From Rhineura floridana (lineage: Eukaryota > Chordata > Lepidosauria > Squamata > Rhineuridae), in the NCBI RefSeq assembly GCF_030035675.1, contig NC_084487.1, positions 33,274,474 to 33,338,473 on the forward strand: DNA of 64,000 bases, in the 5' to 3' direction. Made by a program: the position numbers and the translations under genes. Positions 21,301 to 27,945 of this stretch are shown here, piece by piece (positions within the stretch are counted from its first letter, which is position 1; each line of letters starts with the position of its first letter). The notes beneath the pieces are model-generated. The model was not told where the DNA came from and searched no databases. It saw only the letters and a list, made by a program, of their open reading frames with translations.

Positions 21301-22055
21301 GGTGGAGGACAGCTCTCTTATGTTCCTTCCTGTGAAGATTCCAAGTGCCATCAAGTCAACTGTCTGAGGGAAAAACTGTGTGGCAGAAGGAGTATATCTC
21401 TCTGAACCAGAAGAGACTGTTCAGTGCAGGAGAGGCTGTTTGGTATCTGGAGGCAGCAATGAGCTGGATTATGGCCAATAAACTGAGGCTGAATCCCAAC
21501 AAGATGAAGGAGTTGGGTAGCCTACCTGGATGGAGTTACAGTCCCCCTGAAAGAACCAGTTCATACTTCAGAGTTCTCCTAGAATTATCATCATCACTTG
21601 AGTCTCAAGTAGACTCAGTGTCCAGGACTGCCTATTCCCAGCTTTGGCTGATTTAACTTCTATGGCCCTACCTGAACTGGGATAGCCTAGATACAGTAGT
21701 GCACACTTTGTTAGCCTCACATTTAGACTACTACAATCCACTCGACATGGGCTGACCTTGTGAGGTGACAGAAAAAGACACCAAATTTTAAAAGTGCAAA
21801 TTCAAGCTAGAAAGGATGTCTAACGCAAGAAAACCTTCTGAGGAAACTCCTGCCCTTGCTGTTGGCTCTTGGAAGTGCAATTTACACCCTTACCCCCCAC
21901 TCAATGGGTTTCCATGTCTACTCACATCTCTGAACTGAACCAGACCCAGCTCTCCAAGTTCTGCCACACAGCAATAGGCAGACTCCACCTGTAGAAAAAG
22001 TTGTGTCAGACACATCTCTTCGCTCCGGAACATGGACACCATCTTGCATGCTCTT
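6166..22055 (-). CDS. ATP6V0A4: V-type proton ATPase 116 kDa subunit a4, N-terminal half (nine coding exons)
   Basis: Subunit a of the membrane V0 sector couples ATP-driven rotation to proton transfer. The a4 isoform serves acid-secreting epithelia such as renal intercalated cells. Coding exons, 5' to 3': 22042-21926, 20916-20838, 18946-18852, 17869-17744, 15124-15030, 11691-11565, 11428-11346, 8211-8118 and 6378-6166. All are bounded by GT and AG, and phases match at every junction. They total 1029 bp, or residues 1-343, which is the cytosolic N-terminal domain before the first membrane helix. Conserved blocks include [14 protein letters not shown] near residue 24, [12 protein letters not shown] at 185-196 and [16 protein letters not shown] near 313. 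Isoform a4 is chosen over a1 from the start ([12 protein letters not shown]), from better overall agreement with my recollection of human a4, and from neighbours TMEM213 and KIAA1549. The rest of the roughly 840-residue protein lies beyond position 1. Confidence 0.95.
6379..7211. other. Intron 8, mostly unrecognised
   Basis: Unassigned intronic sequence. 6740-7210 is purine-rich and contains repeated 'gggtgg', 'ggaggc' and 'gagagag' runs. These create a long proline-rich minus-strand open frame (7219-6761) that has no homology I recognise and is judged compositional. Confidence 0.5.
7212..7708 (+). mobile_element. CR1-like LINE, 3' end of ORF2 plus tail
   Basis: The end of a LINE reverse transcriptase frame is visible: [12 protein letters not shown], then [23 protein letters not shown], ending at a stop near 7503. 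It is followed by a 3' UTR and the tail 'cagggctcttcttatgttctta'. The frame is shifted at least once near the 5' side (7253-7450 lies in another frame). The copy is 5'-truncated and dead. Confidence 0.75.
7890..8045. mobile_element. P2-family foldback element
   Basis: The core 'ctggaaactgtagtttgtt' is followed by 'aattgtagctctgtgagg', flanked by near-palindromic outer arms ('gctgcatacaca' and, reversed, 'gtatgtacgcagc'). The same core recurs at 24452, 26955, 28540, 29840, 44335 and 55290. Confidence 0.5.
8118..8211 (-). CDS. ATP6V0A4: ATP6V0A4 coding exon 8 (residues 241-272)
   Basis: 94 bp. The first base completes the Gly codon split with exon 7. It encodes [18 protein letters not shown] and ends at Asn-Thr. 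The acceptor is 'ccttgctag' and the donor ACA|gtaggt. The YPCPE...ERRE signature is conserved among a subunits. Confidence 0.93.
8212..9064. other. Intron 7, proximal part, nothing recognised
   Basis: Ordinary intronic sequence with no recognisable coding match or structured repeat. Short runs such as 'tgaaccca' are unremarkable. Confidence 0.4.
9065..9505. mobile_element. AT-rich hAT-like element with internal subrepeats
   Basis: An AT-rich unit of about 430 bp contains several approximately 30-bp subrepeats with the pattern 'taatataatgcattttgg'. Related copies are at 12141-12545, where a likely 8-bp target duplication can be read, and 14619-14836. The ends of this copy are approximate. Confidence 0.55.
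9506..10395. other. Intron 7, middle, nothing recognised
   Basis: AT-rich intron sequence without a clear repeat or coding match. 10030-10395 is likewise unassigned. Confidence 0.4.
10396..10598. repeat. Tandem duplication, about 113-bp period
   Basis: Two direct copies share 'tgactgg(t/c)acagcta(g/a)gag', 'gatgttgcatgg', 'ctcagggtctga' and a closing 'atatttag'. The first runs from about 10396 and the second from about 10510. They differ at several sites and by a small deletion, so the duplication is not recent. Confidence 0.75.
10599..11345. other. Intron 7, distal part, nothing recognised
   Basis: A GC-richer intronic stretch (10680-11040) carries overlapping short open frames on both strands with no recognised homology. 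It may be an old unidentified repeat. Confidence 0.35.
11346..11428 (-). CDS. ATP6V0A4: ATP6V0A4 coding exon 7 (residues 214-241)
   Basis: 83 bp encoding [20 protein letters not shown] and on to KICEG, with the last Gly codon split GG|A. The acceptor is 'ttctccag' and the donor GAAGG|gtaaaa. Only 136 bp of intron separates it from exon 6, the shortest intron in the gene part shown. Confidence 0.94.
11565..11691 (-). CDS. ATP6V0A4: ATP6V0A4 coding exon 6 (residues 171-213)
   Basis: 127 bp. The first base completes the Gly codon from exon 5. It encodes [19 protein letters not shown], then [15 protein letters not shown] and TPLEDPIT. The acceptor is 'acacatag' and the donor ACT|gtaggt. It carries the most conserved block of the N-terminal domain. 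Confidence 0.95.
12141..12545. mobile_element. AT-rich hAT-like element with 8-bp target duplication
   Basis: Same family as 9065-9505. It begins 'tagggattcg' and ends 'cccatcccta', so the termini are inverted. The flanks are 'gcagtggc' and 'gcgatggc' (6 of 8 identical), consistent with an aged hAT-type duplication. Internal 'ctaatataatgcatttt' subrepeats are present. Confidence 0.65.
12546..12952. other. Intron 5 segment, nothing recognised
   Basis: Unassigned intronic sequence. Confidence 0.4.
12953..13420. repeat. Interspersed repeat family R1 copy
   Basis: Starts with 'ttctttatttaac', continues through A-rich sequence, then 'gaataaaaatgtcttaacct', 'cttccctggggatgaaattcc' and 'gatgaaaagctgcctctt'. 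The order and spacing match the R1 copies at 5453, 30054 and 43575. Confidence 0.5.
13432..13748. mobile_element. hAT-like non-autonomous element
   Basis: The 5' end 'cacaggttcccaaactgtgg' and an altered inverted 3' end enclose an AT-rich core with 'ttgcttcttttaattc' facing 'aaaagaagcaataaaat' (inverted). The flanks 'ctctagag' and 'ctttagag' match at 7 of 8, a likely hAT target duplication. A second copy is at 35122-35482 and a 3' piece at 40017-40073. Confidence 0.7.
13870..14150 (+). mobile_element. L2 LINE 3' end
   Basis: The order 'gtgtggcagctggaactccc', 'catcagacaggtgcc', 'ttcatttttcaacaagc' and a 3' UTR ending in 'aaataaataaataaa' matches the end of the L2 reverse transcriptase gene and tail, as in 39105-39420. 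Confidence 0.6.
14151..14618. other. Intron 5 segment, nothing recognised
   Basis: Unassigned. 14450-14600 has the look of an old hAT-type piece ('ctggtgggttgggactcac') but I could not define its ends. Confidence 0.35.
14619..14836. mobile_element. AT-rich hAT-like element, shortened copy
   Basis: Shares 'tctcatttttccaacctta', 'cttcatgaaaattcttc' and 'caaatttctcccaataaaca' with 12141-12545, but most of the second half is missing. It begins 'tagggatgg' and ends 'ccatccctg'. Confidence 0.55.
15030..15124 (-). CDS. ATP6V0A4: ATP6V0A4 coding exon 5 (residues 140-171)
   Basis: 95 bp encoding [20 protein letters not shown] and then an alanine-containing stretch ending KLG, with the Gly codon split GG|A. 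The acceptor is 'ttgtttcag' and the donor TTGGG|gtcagt. The segment [12 protein letters not shown] is the least conserved part against my memory of human a4. Confidence 0.93.
15190..15440. repeat. Interspersed repeat family R1 fragment
   Basis: Contains 'gtatgtattatttaaatt', 'ttaaccagccttcatc', A-rich sequence and 'gaagatcttaacctggcacc', in the R1 order. Ends are approximate. Confidence 0.4.
15450..15665 (+). mobile_element. CR1-like LINE 3' UTR and tail
   Basis: Matches 7500-7708: 'caatggctactatgcatga', 'atcagaggttttacacctctg', 'ggttggccattgtgagaaca' and 'ctggactttggcctg'. 5'-truncated. Confidence 0.65.
15750..15896. mobile_element. P1-family hAT foldback element
   Basis: Inverted arms 'ggtggggaacctttggcc' and 'ccgcaggttgaccatcct' surround the family core 'ccaactcccatcagctgca'. 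The flanks 'ttttaggg' and 'ctttaggg' agree at 7 of 8 bases, indicating an 8-bp target duplication. P1 is the most frequent short element in the window. Confidence 0.75.
16079..16275 (+). mobile_element. Sauria-type SINE
   Basis: A tRNA-derived head ('gaccagggtttaaatccc'), a central 'gggtgaccttgggccagt' and the Bov-B-like tail 'gatcgccataagtcgg' ending 'cttgaaggcagtcc' are visible. Nearly full length but missing the very 5' end. Confidence 0.85.
17060..17250 (+). mobile_element. L2-like LINE 3' tail
   Basis: Ends with 'gctgccctgggctccttctg' and 'ggatataaatttcataaataa', the same tail as at 41760-42015. Upstream is a T-rich 3' UTR with repeated 'gttttaaagt' units. Confidence 0.65.
17375..17530 (-). 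mobile_element. hAT-like element fragment (R2 family)
   Basis: The reverse complement reads 'tgggaaacctcaggcctatg' then 'ggccctccagacctttctg', as in the plus-strand copy at 31663-31860. The outer end carries 'cccaccactg'. Parts of the same family may lie at 16880-17050. Confidence 0.45.
17575..17690. repeat. P3-family short palindromic repeat
   Basis: The inverted pair 'actcagagtagacaaacct' and 'ctgagtaggactagc' encloses 'attaaccat'. Similar short elements lie at 22395, 41640, 42410, 44215 and 55850. Confidence 0.4.
17744..17869 (-). CDS. ATP6V0A4: ATP6V0A4 coding exon 4 (residues 98-139)
   Basis: 126 bp, phase 0 at both ends, encoding [20 protein letters not shown], then [19 protein letters not shown]. 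The acceptor is 'taaacag' and the donor GAG|gtgatg. The Leu/Glu/Lys heptad pattern belongs to the coiled-coil stalk of the cytosolic domain. Confidence 0.95.
18236..18365. mobile_element. P1-family hAT foldback element
   Basis: The arms 'gtgggggaacctatggcc' and 'tctggagggcaccacttgg' flank 'caattccctccagctccag' and 'caatggtcagggatgatgg'. Ends are approximate. Confidence 0.6.
18852..18946 (-). CDS. ATP6V0A4: ATP6V0A4 coding exon 3 (residues 66-97)
   Basis: 95 bp encoding [16 protein letters not shown], then PREMIDLE; Arg66 is split across the junction. The acceptor is 'gctcatag' and the donor GAG|gtaagg. The acceptor has a weak pyrimidine tract. Confidence 0.93.
19362..19548 (+). mobile_element. 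Sauria-type SINE, near full length
   Basis: Head 'gtgatatagtggttaaggtg', B-box-like 'gggtttgaatcccc', middle 'gggtgaccttgggccagtca', Bov-B-like tail 'gggtcaccataagtcagaat'. It is missing an internal block of about 25 bp seen at 16079-16275. Confidence 0.88.
20120..20600 (-). mobile_element. tRNA-headed SINE split by an insertion
   Basis: The 3' half (20120-20237) and the tRNA-like 5' half (20535-20600) of one minus-strand SINE are separated by 20238-20534. The order and junction match the uninterrupted copy at 25690-25890. The pentamer 'gcaac' occurs at both edges (20233-20237 and 20535-20539). Confidence 0.7.
20238..20534. mobile_element. Unassigned 297-bp insertion in a SINE
   Basis: Sequence between the two SINE halves, flanked by 'gcaac' direct repeats. 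It starts 'ttggggcagttccagact' and ends 'gactttaaaaaaa'. An internal pair of 'aatgaatgctcat' and 'gatgaatgctcat' stretches lies at about 20440-20505. No family was recognised and no strong terminal inverted repeat is visible. It could be a small DNA transposon or a retroposed fragment with a short A tail. Confidence 0.55.
20838..20916 (-). CDS. ATP6V0A4: ATP6V0A4 coding exon 2 (residues 40-65)
   Basis: 79 bp encoding [19 protein letters not shown] and ESLERIL. The acceptor is 'ttctttag' and the donor CCTTC|gtaagt. The [15 protein letters not shown] block is shared by all vertebrate a subunits. Confidence 0.95.
21400..21745 (+). mobile_element. L2 LINE reverse transcriptase fragment
   Basis: Translates with homology to the L2 RT end: [16 protein letters not shown], then [16 protein letters not shown] and [13 protein letters not shown]. 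It corresponds to part of the longer copy at 33729-34705. Frames are disrupted and the fragment is truncated at both ends. Confidence 0.7.
21926..22055 (-). CDS. ATP6V0A4: ATP6V0A4 first coding exon (residues 1-39) with 13 nt of 5' UTR
   Basis: The start ATG is at 22042-22040 in good context (A at -3, G at +4) and encodes [20 protein letters not shown], then [19 protein letters not shown]. The donor is GAT|gtgagt. A pyrimidine-rich acceptor ending 'ttctcacag' at 22056 implies an upstream non-coding exon, not seen here. A second ATG lies 8 nt upstream, out of frame. The family normally begins at this MxxxFRSEEM start. Confidence 0.95.
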
Positions 22056-22172
22056 CTGTGAGAACATTGAAAGAAATATTGGAAATAATGGCTTTGTATA
22101 AGGACTATTTCACACACAAACATTCATCTCAGAATTTATTACCCACTGAAGGGCAGATAATAAATCAAATAA

Positions 22173-22173
<1 letters not shown>

Positions 22174-22213
<40 letters not shown>
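22174..22213. repeat. (ATT)n microsatellite
   Basis: Thirteen uninterrupted ATT units, upstream of the ATP6V0A4 first coding exon and probably within its 5' intron. Confidence 0.95.
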
Positions 22214-22214
<1 letters not shown>

Positions 22215-22394
22215 AGCCACATATACCATCACTTCATCCATCAAATGAAGTGTTAATGTTTATTTTGCCAGAAATAAATGGACCAGGAATCCACTTTTGC
22301 ACATCAGTTTCCTGTTTCAGTTGCCTAGCAGACCCCTTCAGAGAGTATGAACGTCACATGCAAAGTGGCTCTGAAGCCACCATTCTATATCCAC

Positions 22395-22480
22395 TTGCCC
22401 AGGAGTAAGCCTCATTGAACTCAATGGGGCTTACTTTTGAGTAGAAAAACATAGGATTGTGCTGTAAGCGAATAAGGAGT
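22395..22480. repeat. P3-family short palindromic repeat
   Basis: 'gcccaggagtaagcctcatt' followed by 'caatggggcttacttttgag' forms an inverted pair; the outer part reads 'ataggattgtgctg'. Confidence 0.45.
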
Positions 22481-22690
22481 TCAGAGCAGGGAGCAAGCCA
22501 GATGAGAAGCTCCTTCCATGAGGACTAGTAGCACTGCTGAAGAAAGACATTTTGCTACATTAGTTATTAGTTACATTAGTTATGAGTTATAATGAACTCA
22601 TATGTACTGATTGTCACAGACACCAAAATTAAATTACCCAGGCTTTCAATAAGCAAAGATACAAGATCCATTTTCCCATATAAGGTAAAC

Positions 22691-22830
22691 CAGGGGTGTA
22701 GAACCTGTGGCCCTCCAGATGTTTGGACTCCAACTCCCATTAGTCCTTCCCAGTCAGCATGGCCAAAGGTCAGGGATAATAGGAGTTGTAGTCCAACAAC
22801 ATCTGAAAGGCCATAGGTTCCCCATCCCTG
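22691..22830. mobile_element. P1-family hAT foldback element
   Basis: Termini 'caggggtgtagaacc' and 'ggttccccatccctg' are inverted repeats. The core contains 'ccaactcccattag' facing 'aggagttgtagtccaac'. Flanks 'aggtaaac' and 'agatggac' share 5 of 8 bases, so the duplication is decayed. Confidence 0.75.
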
Positions 22831-24004
22831 AGATGGACAATAGTGCTATTCCAACCAAAGGAGGAAGTACAAATTCATTATCTACCAGAATAGGTACTAT
22901 GTAGGCATAATTGGAGGATATGTTTTTAAATCAGGACTGCAAGGTTTAATTCATTTAACTGGCAGATTAATCAAATAAAGCTTTAGTTGATTAAAAAGTA
23001 AGGGCGCATTTTAATTGGACTGAGAGTTAAGAGCACATGCTCTTAGTTTTGATTCTGGTGTCTTACTTCAATAAGGCATAATTTGGAAAAAGAAGATATC
23101 AACATAGCCCTTTCCTCTAACAATGAATGACAGCTTTTGTTTATTAAACTGTTTCACACTTCCTTCAATAAGCCACCCAATATCAAAGTTTGGGCAATAT
23201 GCAAAGATTTTTCAGTATAAATGATAAATTGAACAATTCATCAGTTAAAGGCAGTTGATTAATCAACTAAAATCACTTAATTAAACCTACTTTTAATGAA
23301 TTCACAATGAAATTAATGTGAATGTTGACAACGTCTAGAAAAATATTCTAAGTTTTTCCAAGGTCCTATCAGCAGATTTTTTAAGAAACAAAAAGTTAGG
23401 CATAATATTAGCACAGCACTGGAAAATATATTTCAGATCCCTAGGAACCACCAGGATTCAATATTAGGATACCTTGGCAACCAGAGGCCTGGGATTTGTT
23501 CAGGCCTGGAATTATGTAAAGTGCTTTTCATTCCTCATTCTGCAAATTTCATAGCTATGGTGGTGGGGAGCTGTCAAAACAAGACAACAGACACTGAGAG
23601 AAAGCAGATACTGGCCTGCTCCGTAGAAACTTCCTACACACTTCTCAAAACCTTTCTCTTTTTGTCCCATCCCTGCTGCAACAAAGGGGAACAAGAGAGG
23701 GTGGGGGATATGGCTAAGAGGTGGCAAAGCACAGCATCCCTTTCAGGGAAGGAGGAAGCCCTGCAATGCTGAGGTACTTCCATAACACTTTGTCTTTCCC
23801 TTGAAAAACAAAGCAGGAGCATGGCTACCTGACAAGGCCTGTAAGACCTTCTGCTGTTTCCATCCCTGCTAGCTATAGTCTGTGCTACAATCAATTAATA
23901 GTTAAATTTTAACTCATCTGGGATACTGCAGTTGTTCAGCATCAGAAGTTCACAAGTATGACCTGAAGCAACGGGTAGTAGTCAATGCTATTCCTACTCA
24001 AAGG
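22831..24004. other. Upstream region, nothing recognised
   Basis: No exon, CpG-rich promoter or clear repeat could be defined. 22920-23300 is AT-rich with several 'attaatcaa' words. 23520-23900 carries short overlapping open frames without homology. Confidence 0.4.
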
Positions 24005-24240
24005 AGCAGGGATGTAGTTGTCTGGGGCCTCAGGGGTACTTAGACCCCTTACTTTTTTGGGAGCAGGAACCCAGCAGGGTCCCTATGTCTCCATACCATC
24101 CTATGAGCCAATCAAAGGGGAGGGAAAGGGGAGTGTACTTCTGTAAAACTTGGTGTTTCCCTGAGCCTGCTGAAACCTTCCTCCTGTTTCTCGTTGGTGC
24201 CATTTTGGCCCCACTGCTGTTGGCACTCATCAGCTGAGTT
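24005..24240. mobile_element. P4-family GC-richer element, partial
   Basis: Shares 'gcagggatgtagttgtctgggg', a 'gggagcagg...ccctatgtctcc' block and 'atgagccaatcaaagggg' with 35675-36080 and, reversed, 40235-40605. Ends are approximate. Confidence 0.45.
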
Positions 24241-24354
24241 TGCGATTAGAGTTCAGCCACCCCCCTGCCCAGAGCAGGAATCCTAGAAATATGGCAGAAC
24301 ATCTTCTATTCAATGCTCCTGCCTCATTGATTGAATCTACATAAACCAGGAGAG

Positions 24355-24450
24355 AAACTGTAGCTCAATGGTAGAGCGCATGCTTTGCACCCAGAAGGTT
24401 CAGTTCTTGGCATCTCCGGTTAAAAAGAATCAGGGAGCAGGTGATGGAAA
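24355..24450 (+). mobile_element. tRNA-headed SINE, 5' half
   Basis: Starts with a tRNA-like segment: 'gtagctcaatggtagagcg' (A-box-like), 'gctttgcacccagaagg' and 'ttcagttc' (B-box-like), then 'ggcatctccggtta'. Truncated downstream. It is not a functional tRNA because the acceptor stem does not pair. Confidence 0.65.
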
Positions 24451-24451
24451 A

Positions 24452-24582
24452 GAATTGCAGCTCTGTGAGGTCAGCACCCTTAACAAACTACACTCCCCAG
24501 GATTCTTGCGGGGGGGGGAGGAGAGAGCCATGCCTATTAAAGTGGAATGCTTTAAATGAATGGTGTAGATGTGACCAAGATC
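24452..24582. mobile_element. P2-family foldback element
   Basis: Contains 'ttgcagctctgtgaggtc', 'aacaaactacactcccc' and 'aggattcttgcgggg', then 'taaagtggaatgctttaaa', in the P2 order. Confidence 0.5.
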
Positions 24583-24960
24583 CGAATGTGGGAGATTCCA
24601 ATAAACCTCCTTGTTCCAGGGCTCTTCTACTCAGAGAGGATTCAGACATTACAATCAACGCATATCCAGGCACATGTGATTCTACTACTAGCACTTTTCA
24701 GACCTTCTTGTAACATATGGAGGGTGGAGTGGAGTGGCATACACTATCCCTGCCCCTCTGACTTCAATGTATCCATTTGAATGTCAGAATAGTACCTGCC
24801 TGCATGCAACTGGACATGTAATAGGACTCTCTGCACAAGAGCCAGAACCCTGAAAAAGCTGATCCAGGCACTTCCATCCAGGAACTAACCACATCAGGAG
24901 GAACTTCTTTTCAGCAAGGCTGTGCTGTGTGCCTCCCAATTGTGACATGCTAAACCACAC

Positions 24961-25076
24961 CAGAGCTTGGAAAAGTTACTTTTTTGAACTACAACTCCCA
25001 TCAACCCAATCCAGTGGCCATGCTGCCTGGGGCTGATGGGAGTTGTAGTTTAAAAAAGTAACTTTTCCAAGCTCTG
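24961..25076. mobile_element. Foldback hAT element with perfect 8-bp target duplication
   Basis: The arms 'cagagcttggaaaagttact' and its inverse extend about 44 bp with one mismatch and continue into the 'actacaactcccat' core shared with P1. It is flanked on both sides by exactly 'aaccacac' (24953-24960 and 25077-25084). The intact hairpin and duplication suggest a comparatively recent insertion. Confidence 0.9.
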
Positions 25077-25679
25077 AACCACACAGAATGGGCATGCAAA
25101 GGGCAATAATTTGGGTTTTTAAAGGAAGGAGGAGATTTGCTATTGGACTCTTATCCATAGTTTTATTGGATTTCAAATAAGATAAAATAAATGCACAGTA
25201 TTGCATATTGAATGAGCATTTAAAGACAATTCTGCCATTTTAAGGATCACGTCCCTTCCTTCCTCTCCTCTGTTCCACTGCTAAAGAGCAAATCAGCAAA
25301 GCTGAAGGACACCTTGAAAGAAGAAAAGAGGGAGGGGGAAAGAGAAAAGTGCATTGATGTATCTTCTTCACTCTATAAAAGAAAGGGTTCTAGGGATGGG
25401 TCCAGATTCTGTCATGGGTTTCCATCAGCCTAAGCCATTTTTCATTTTCAGAATCTTAAGTACATCCTGGCTTCTCAGCTTCAAATTTATTCTGGTTTTT
25501 AAATTCAAATTTAAAATCTTTGAGAGGCTTTTGCCTTATAAAGCAGGATAAAAAAAATAAGAAAAATGGACGTATGCAGCCAAGAGGACTTGAAACCTGA
25601 AACATTAAAACTGGAATTTACCAGACAACAGATGTTATAGCCACAATCCACAGCCTGCATATGCAAAGGAAATCCCAAG
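25077..25679. other. Upstream region, nothing recognised
   Basis: Unassigned intergenic or 5'-intron sequence. A purine run at 25316-25350 is compositional. Confidence 0.4.
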
Positions 25680-25895
25680 AGCTAAGGAAGCCACCTTATA
25701 CTAGGTCAGACTCTTTGCTCATCCTCCCAGTACTGTCTAATCTGCCTCAGTTGTTCTCTAGAGTCTCAGAAAGAGGGTCCTTCCCACCACTTGCTCTCTG
25801 ATCCTTTTAAGGGGCAATGCCAGAACTTGAACCTGGGATTTTCTGCATGCAATGCATGTCCTCTGCCACTGAGCTATGCTTTCTCCCAGCATGAA
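25680..25895 (-). mobile_element. tRNA-headed SINE, near full length
   Basis: Reads in reverse from the tRNA-like head ('gccactgagctatgc', 'gaacctgggattttctgcat') through 'cagaaagagggtccttccca' to the 3' end 'aggaagccaccttatact'. It serves as the internal reference for the split copies at 20120-20600, 27590-27945 and 29999-30700. Confidence 0.75.
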
Positions 25896-26954
25896 AAGGA
25901 GATACTGTACAAAATAAGTGTAATTCATCTGAGACTTTTACCCCACCACACATTTACCTAGAACCTTGAAGGATGCTTCCAACACAAATGAGCTGTGGAC
26001 TCCAGTCTAAAAGTCCATGGACTAGCTTCTTAAAAAGGAGAAAAAATCATCCCAGTGTAAATATTATTAAACTAATCCTTCATCATCACTGCATTAACCT
26101 GCCATTCATATCCCTCATACGTATCAGTTTATGAAAATGAATTCACATCCATCTCTGCTAACCTCTTATTAACTTCTTCATACTAAGGTTATAATTAGAT
26201 CAGGCACACCAGCAATTAAAAAGCCTCACAATCCAGTGCTGTTATATGTTAATTGCTGGTTTCAAAATACATCTTTAGCTATTTAATCAAAGCCTACATT
26301 TGGCAGGGAGGGAGGGACGTAGACCATTTGTTGTTAATAGGGGGAATTCAGCAATCATATGTTGAAGTGATTTCCCTCTAAGAAAATCCAATTGGCAATG
26401 AAAATACCAAGTGGCTGTGCCCCCTAGAGAACTGCTGCAGTTATCCATGCCAAAATCTCACCTCAGTTTATCCGTTGTTCAGTTTCCTTTTCTCTGCGTA
26501 GCCTGAGCAAATGCTGAAACAGCTTCCAGCTTAACAGAGTGGCAACTGAAACACTGGCATGAGCTGGAGTTTCTAGACGGGTGTCCTTAGAATGGCTGGT
26601 CCTGGCCAGGTAAAAGAGACCTCTCTCCCCCTCCCCTCCAGTCACTGAATGGAAATATCAGGAGCCATCCTGTTCCATCTCAACCTTTCACCTCAGATCT
26701 GTGAGATAAGAACTAAGGGTGTTGTGTCAGCAGTGAGTGTGTGTTGCCATTACCAACACACTCAGCCATTCCCTCTTGCCACTTGTGTGTGTGTGTGTGT
26801 GGTGAATGGTAATAGTTATACACACTGCTCTATGGATCAGAGACAATACTTTCCCCCCCTTATATAGGCAGCTGTCATAAAATGTTGGACAAATAGCTCT
26901 CCTTATTTAATCTTTCCACAGTGGTATCCTTATTAGGTCTCATCTGCACTATAC
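25896..26954. other. Upstream region with a short (TG)n
   Basis: A short (TG)n run lies near 26784-26801. Otherwise no exon or repeat was identified. No TATA-CpG promoter signature could be assigned to ATP6V0A4. Confidence 0.4.
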
Positions 26955-27170
26955 GTGTAAAGAACTATTATACCACTTTAAACAGTCATGGTTTCCCCCA
27001 AAGAATCCTGGGAACTGTAGTTTGTTAAGGGCGATGAGAGTTGTTAGGAGACCCCTATTCACCTCACAGAGCTACAATTTCCAGAGTTCAATAGGAAGAC
27101 AGATTGATTGTTAAACCACTGTTTAACTTGGTATAATAGTGCTTTGAATGTATAATGCAGATGAGACCAA
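26955..27170. mobile_element. P2-family foldback element
   Basis: 'ccccaaagaatcctgggaac' and 'agagctacaatttccagag' lie between outer arms 'ctatacgtgtaaagaac' and 'gctttgaatgtataatgcag', which are imperfect inverted copies. About 215 bp. Confidence 0.6.
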
Positions 27171-27589
27171 AGTCACTTTCTGTGGGAGAAAATAGCAACT
27201 GGAAGAGAAGACCTCATCTTGCTCAGTCCCCCAAAGCTTAGAATGGAGAGTTCAAGGCCCCTTTCTGTTATATGATAAGACATGAGAACATGAATGCCAC
27301 TAGGTTGCCAAATAAGCTAGCATATACATATGAGAATCAAAGACCTTCATTCAATACAGAAAGCAAAGGTAGCCAGCTTGGCCAATCAGAAAGAATTCCA
27401 AAATCCACATTAGTACAATACCCTTATTACACCAGCCCAAAAGCTACAAAGTAGTGTGGAAGCTTTCAAGTCCTCCAGACCTCAAAATACAATAATGCAA
27501 ATTATGAACCCTTCTATTTTCTTGTGCACAAACATGTATGCAAAAAGTCCCAGGTTCAATCCCTGGTGTCTCCAGGGATTTCTTGTGGG

Positions 27590-27945
27590 GAAGGACCTTA
27601 GCTCAGTGAAAGAGCATCTAATTTCCATGCAAACTCCCTGGCATCTCCATGTAGTACAGTAGGGCCCCACTCATACGGCAGGTTACATTCCGGACCCCCG
27701 CTGTAAAGCGAAAACTGCTATAAAGTGGAACTCATTGAATAGAATGGCGCACGATGCCCGAAAACCGCCGTAAAAGCGGAACAAGCACCGTATGAGTGGG
27801 GCTTGTGTCTAATTGCGTCTAATTGAGACCATTGTATTAGAGAATCACTGTAAAGCGAAGCGCCGTAAAGCGGGGCCCTACTGTAATGGGAAAGAAACCT
27901 GTCTGAAACCCTGAAGAGCTGTTGTCAGACAGCATCAACAGGGGG
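27590..27945 (+). mobile_element. tRNA-headed SINE split by a Tigger-like MITE
   Basis: The 5' part (27590-27656, 'ttagctcagtgaaagagcat') and the 3' part (27884-27945, 'gaaacctgtctgaaaccctg') join exactly as in the uninterrupted family when 27657-27883 is set aside. A second partial SINE head lies just upstream at 27530-27580. Confidence 0.75.
27657..27883. mobile_element. Tc1/mariner (pogo/Tigger-like) MITE with TA duplication
   Basis: Terminal inverted repeats begin 'cagtagggcccc' and end 'ggggccctactg', flanked by TA on both sides (27655-27656 and 27884-27885). Internal 'ccgctgtaaagcgaaa' and 'actgtaaagcgaagcgcc' motifs are further inverted copies. 227 bp, no coding capacity. Confidence 0.9.

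Noticed and set aside
6166-22055. ATP6V0A1 or another a-subunit paralogue
   Set aside because: The N-terminus [12 protein letters not shown], the PREMIDLE and [10 protein letters not shown] regions and the TMEM213/KIAA1549 neighbours fit a4 better than a1, which begins MGELFRSEEM as I recall.
24361-24420. tRNA gene
   Set aside because: A- and B-box-like words are present but the acceptor and anticodon stems do not pair, and the same sequence recurs as a SINE head.
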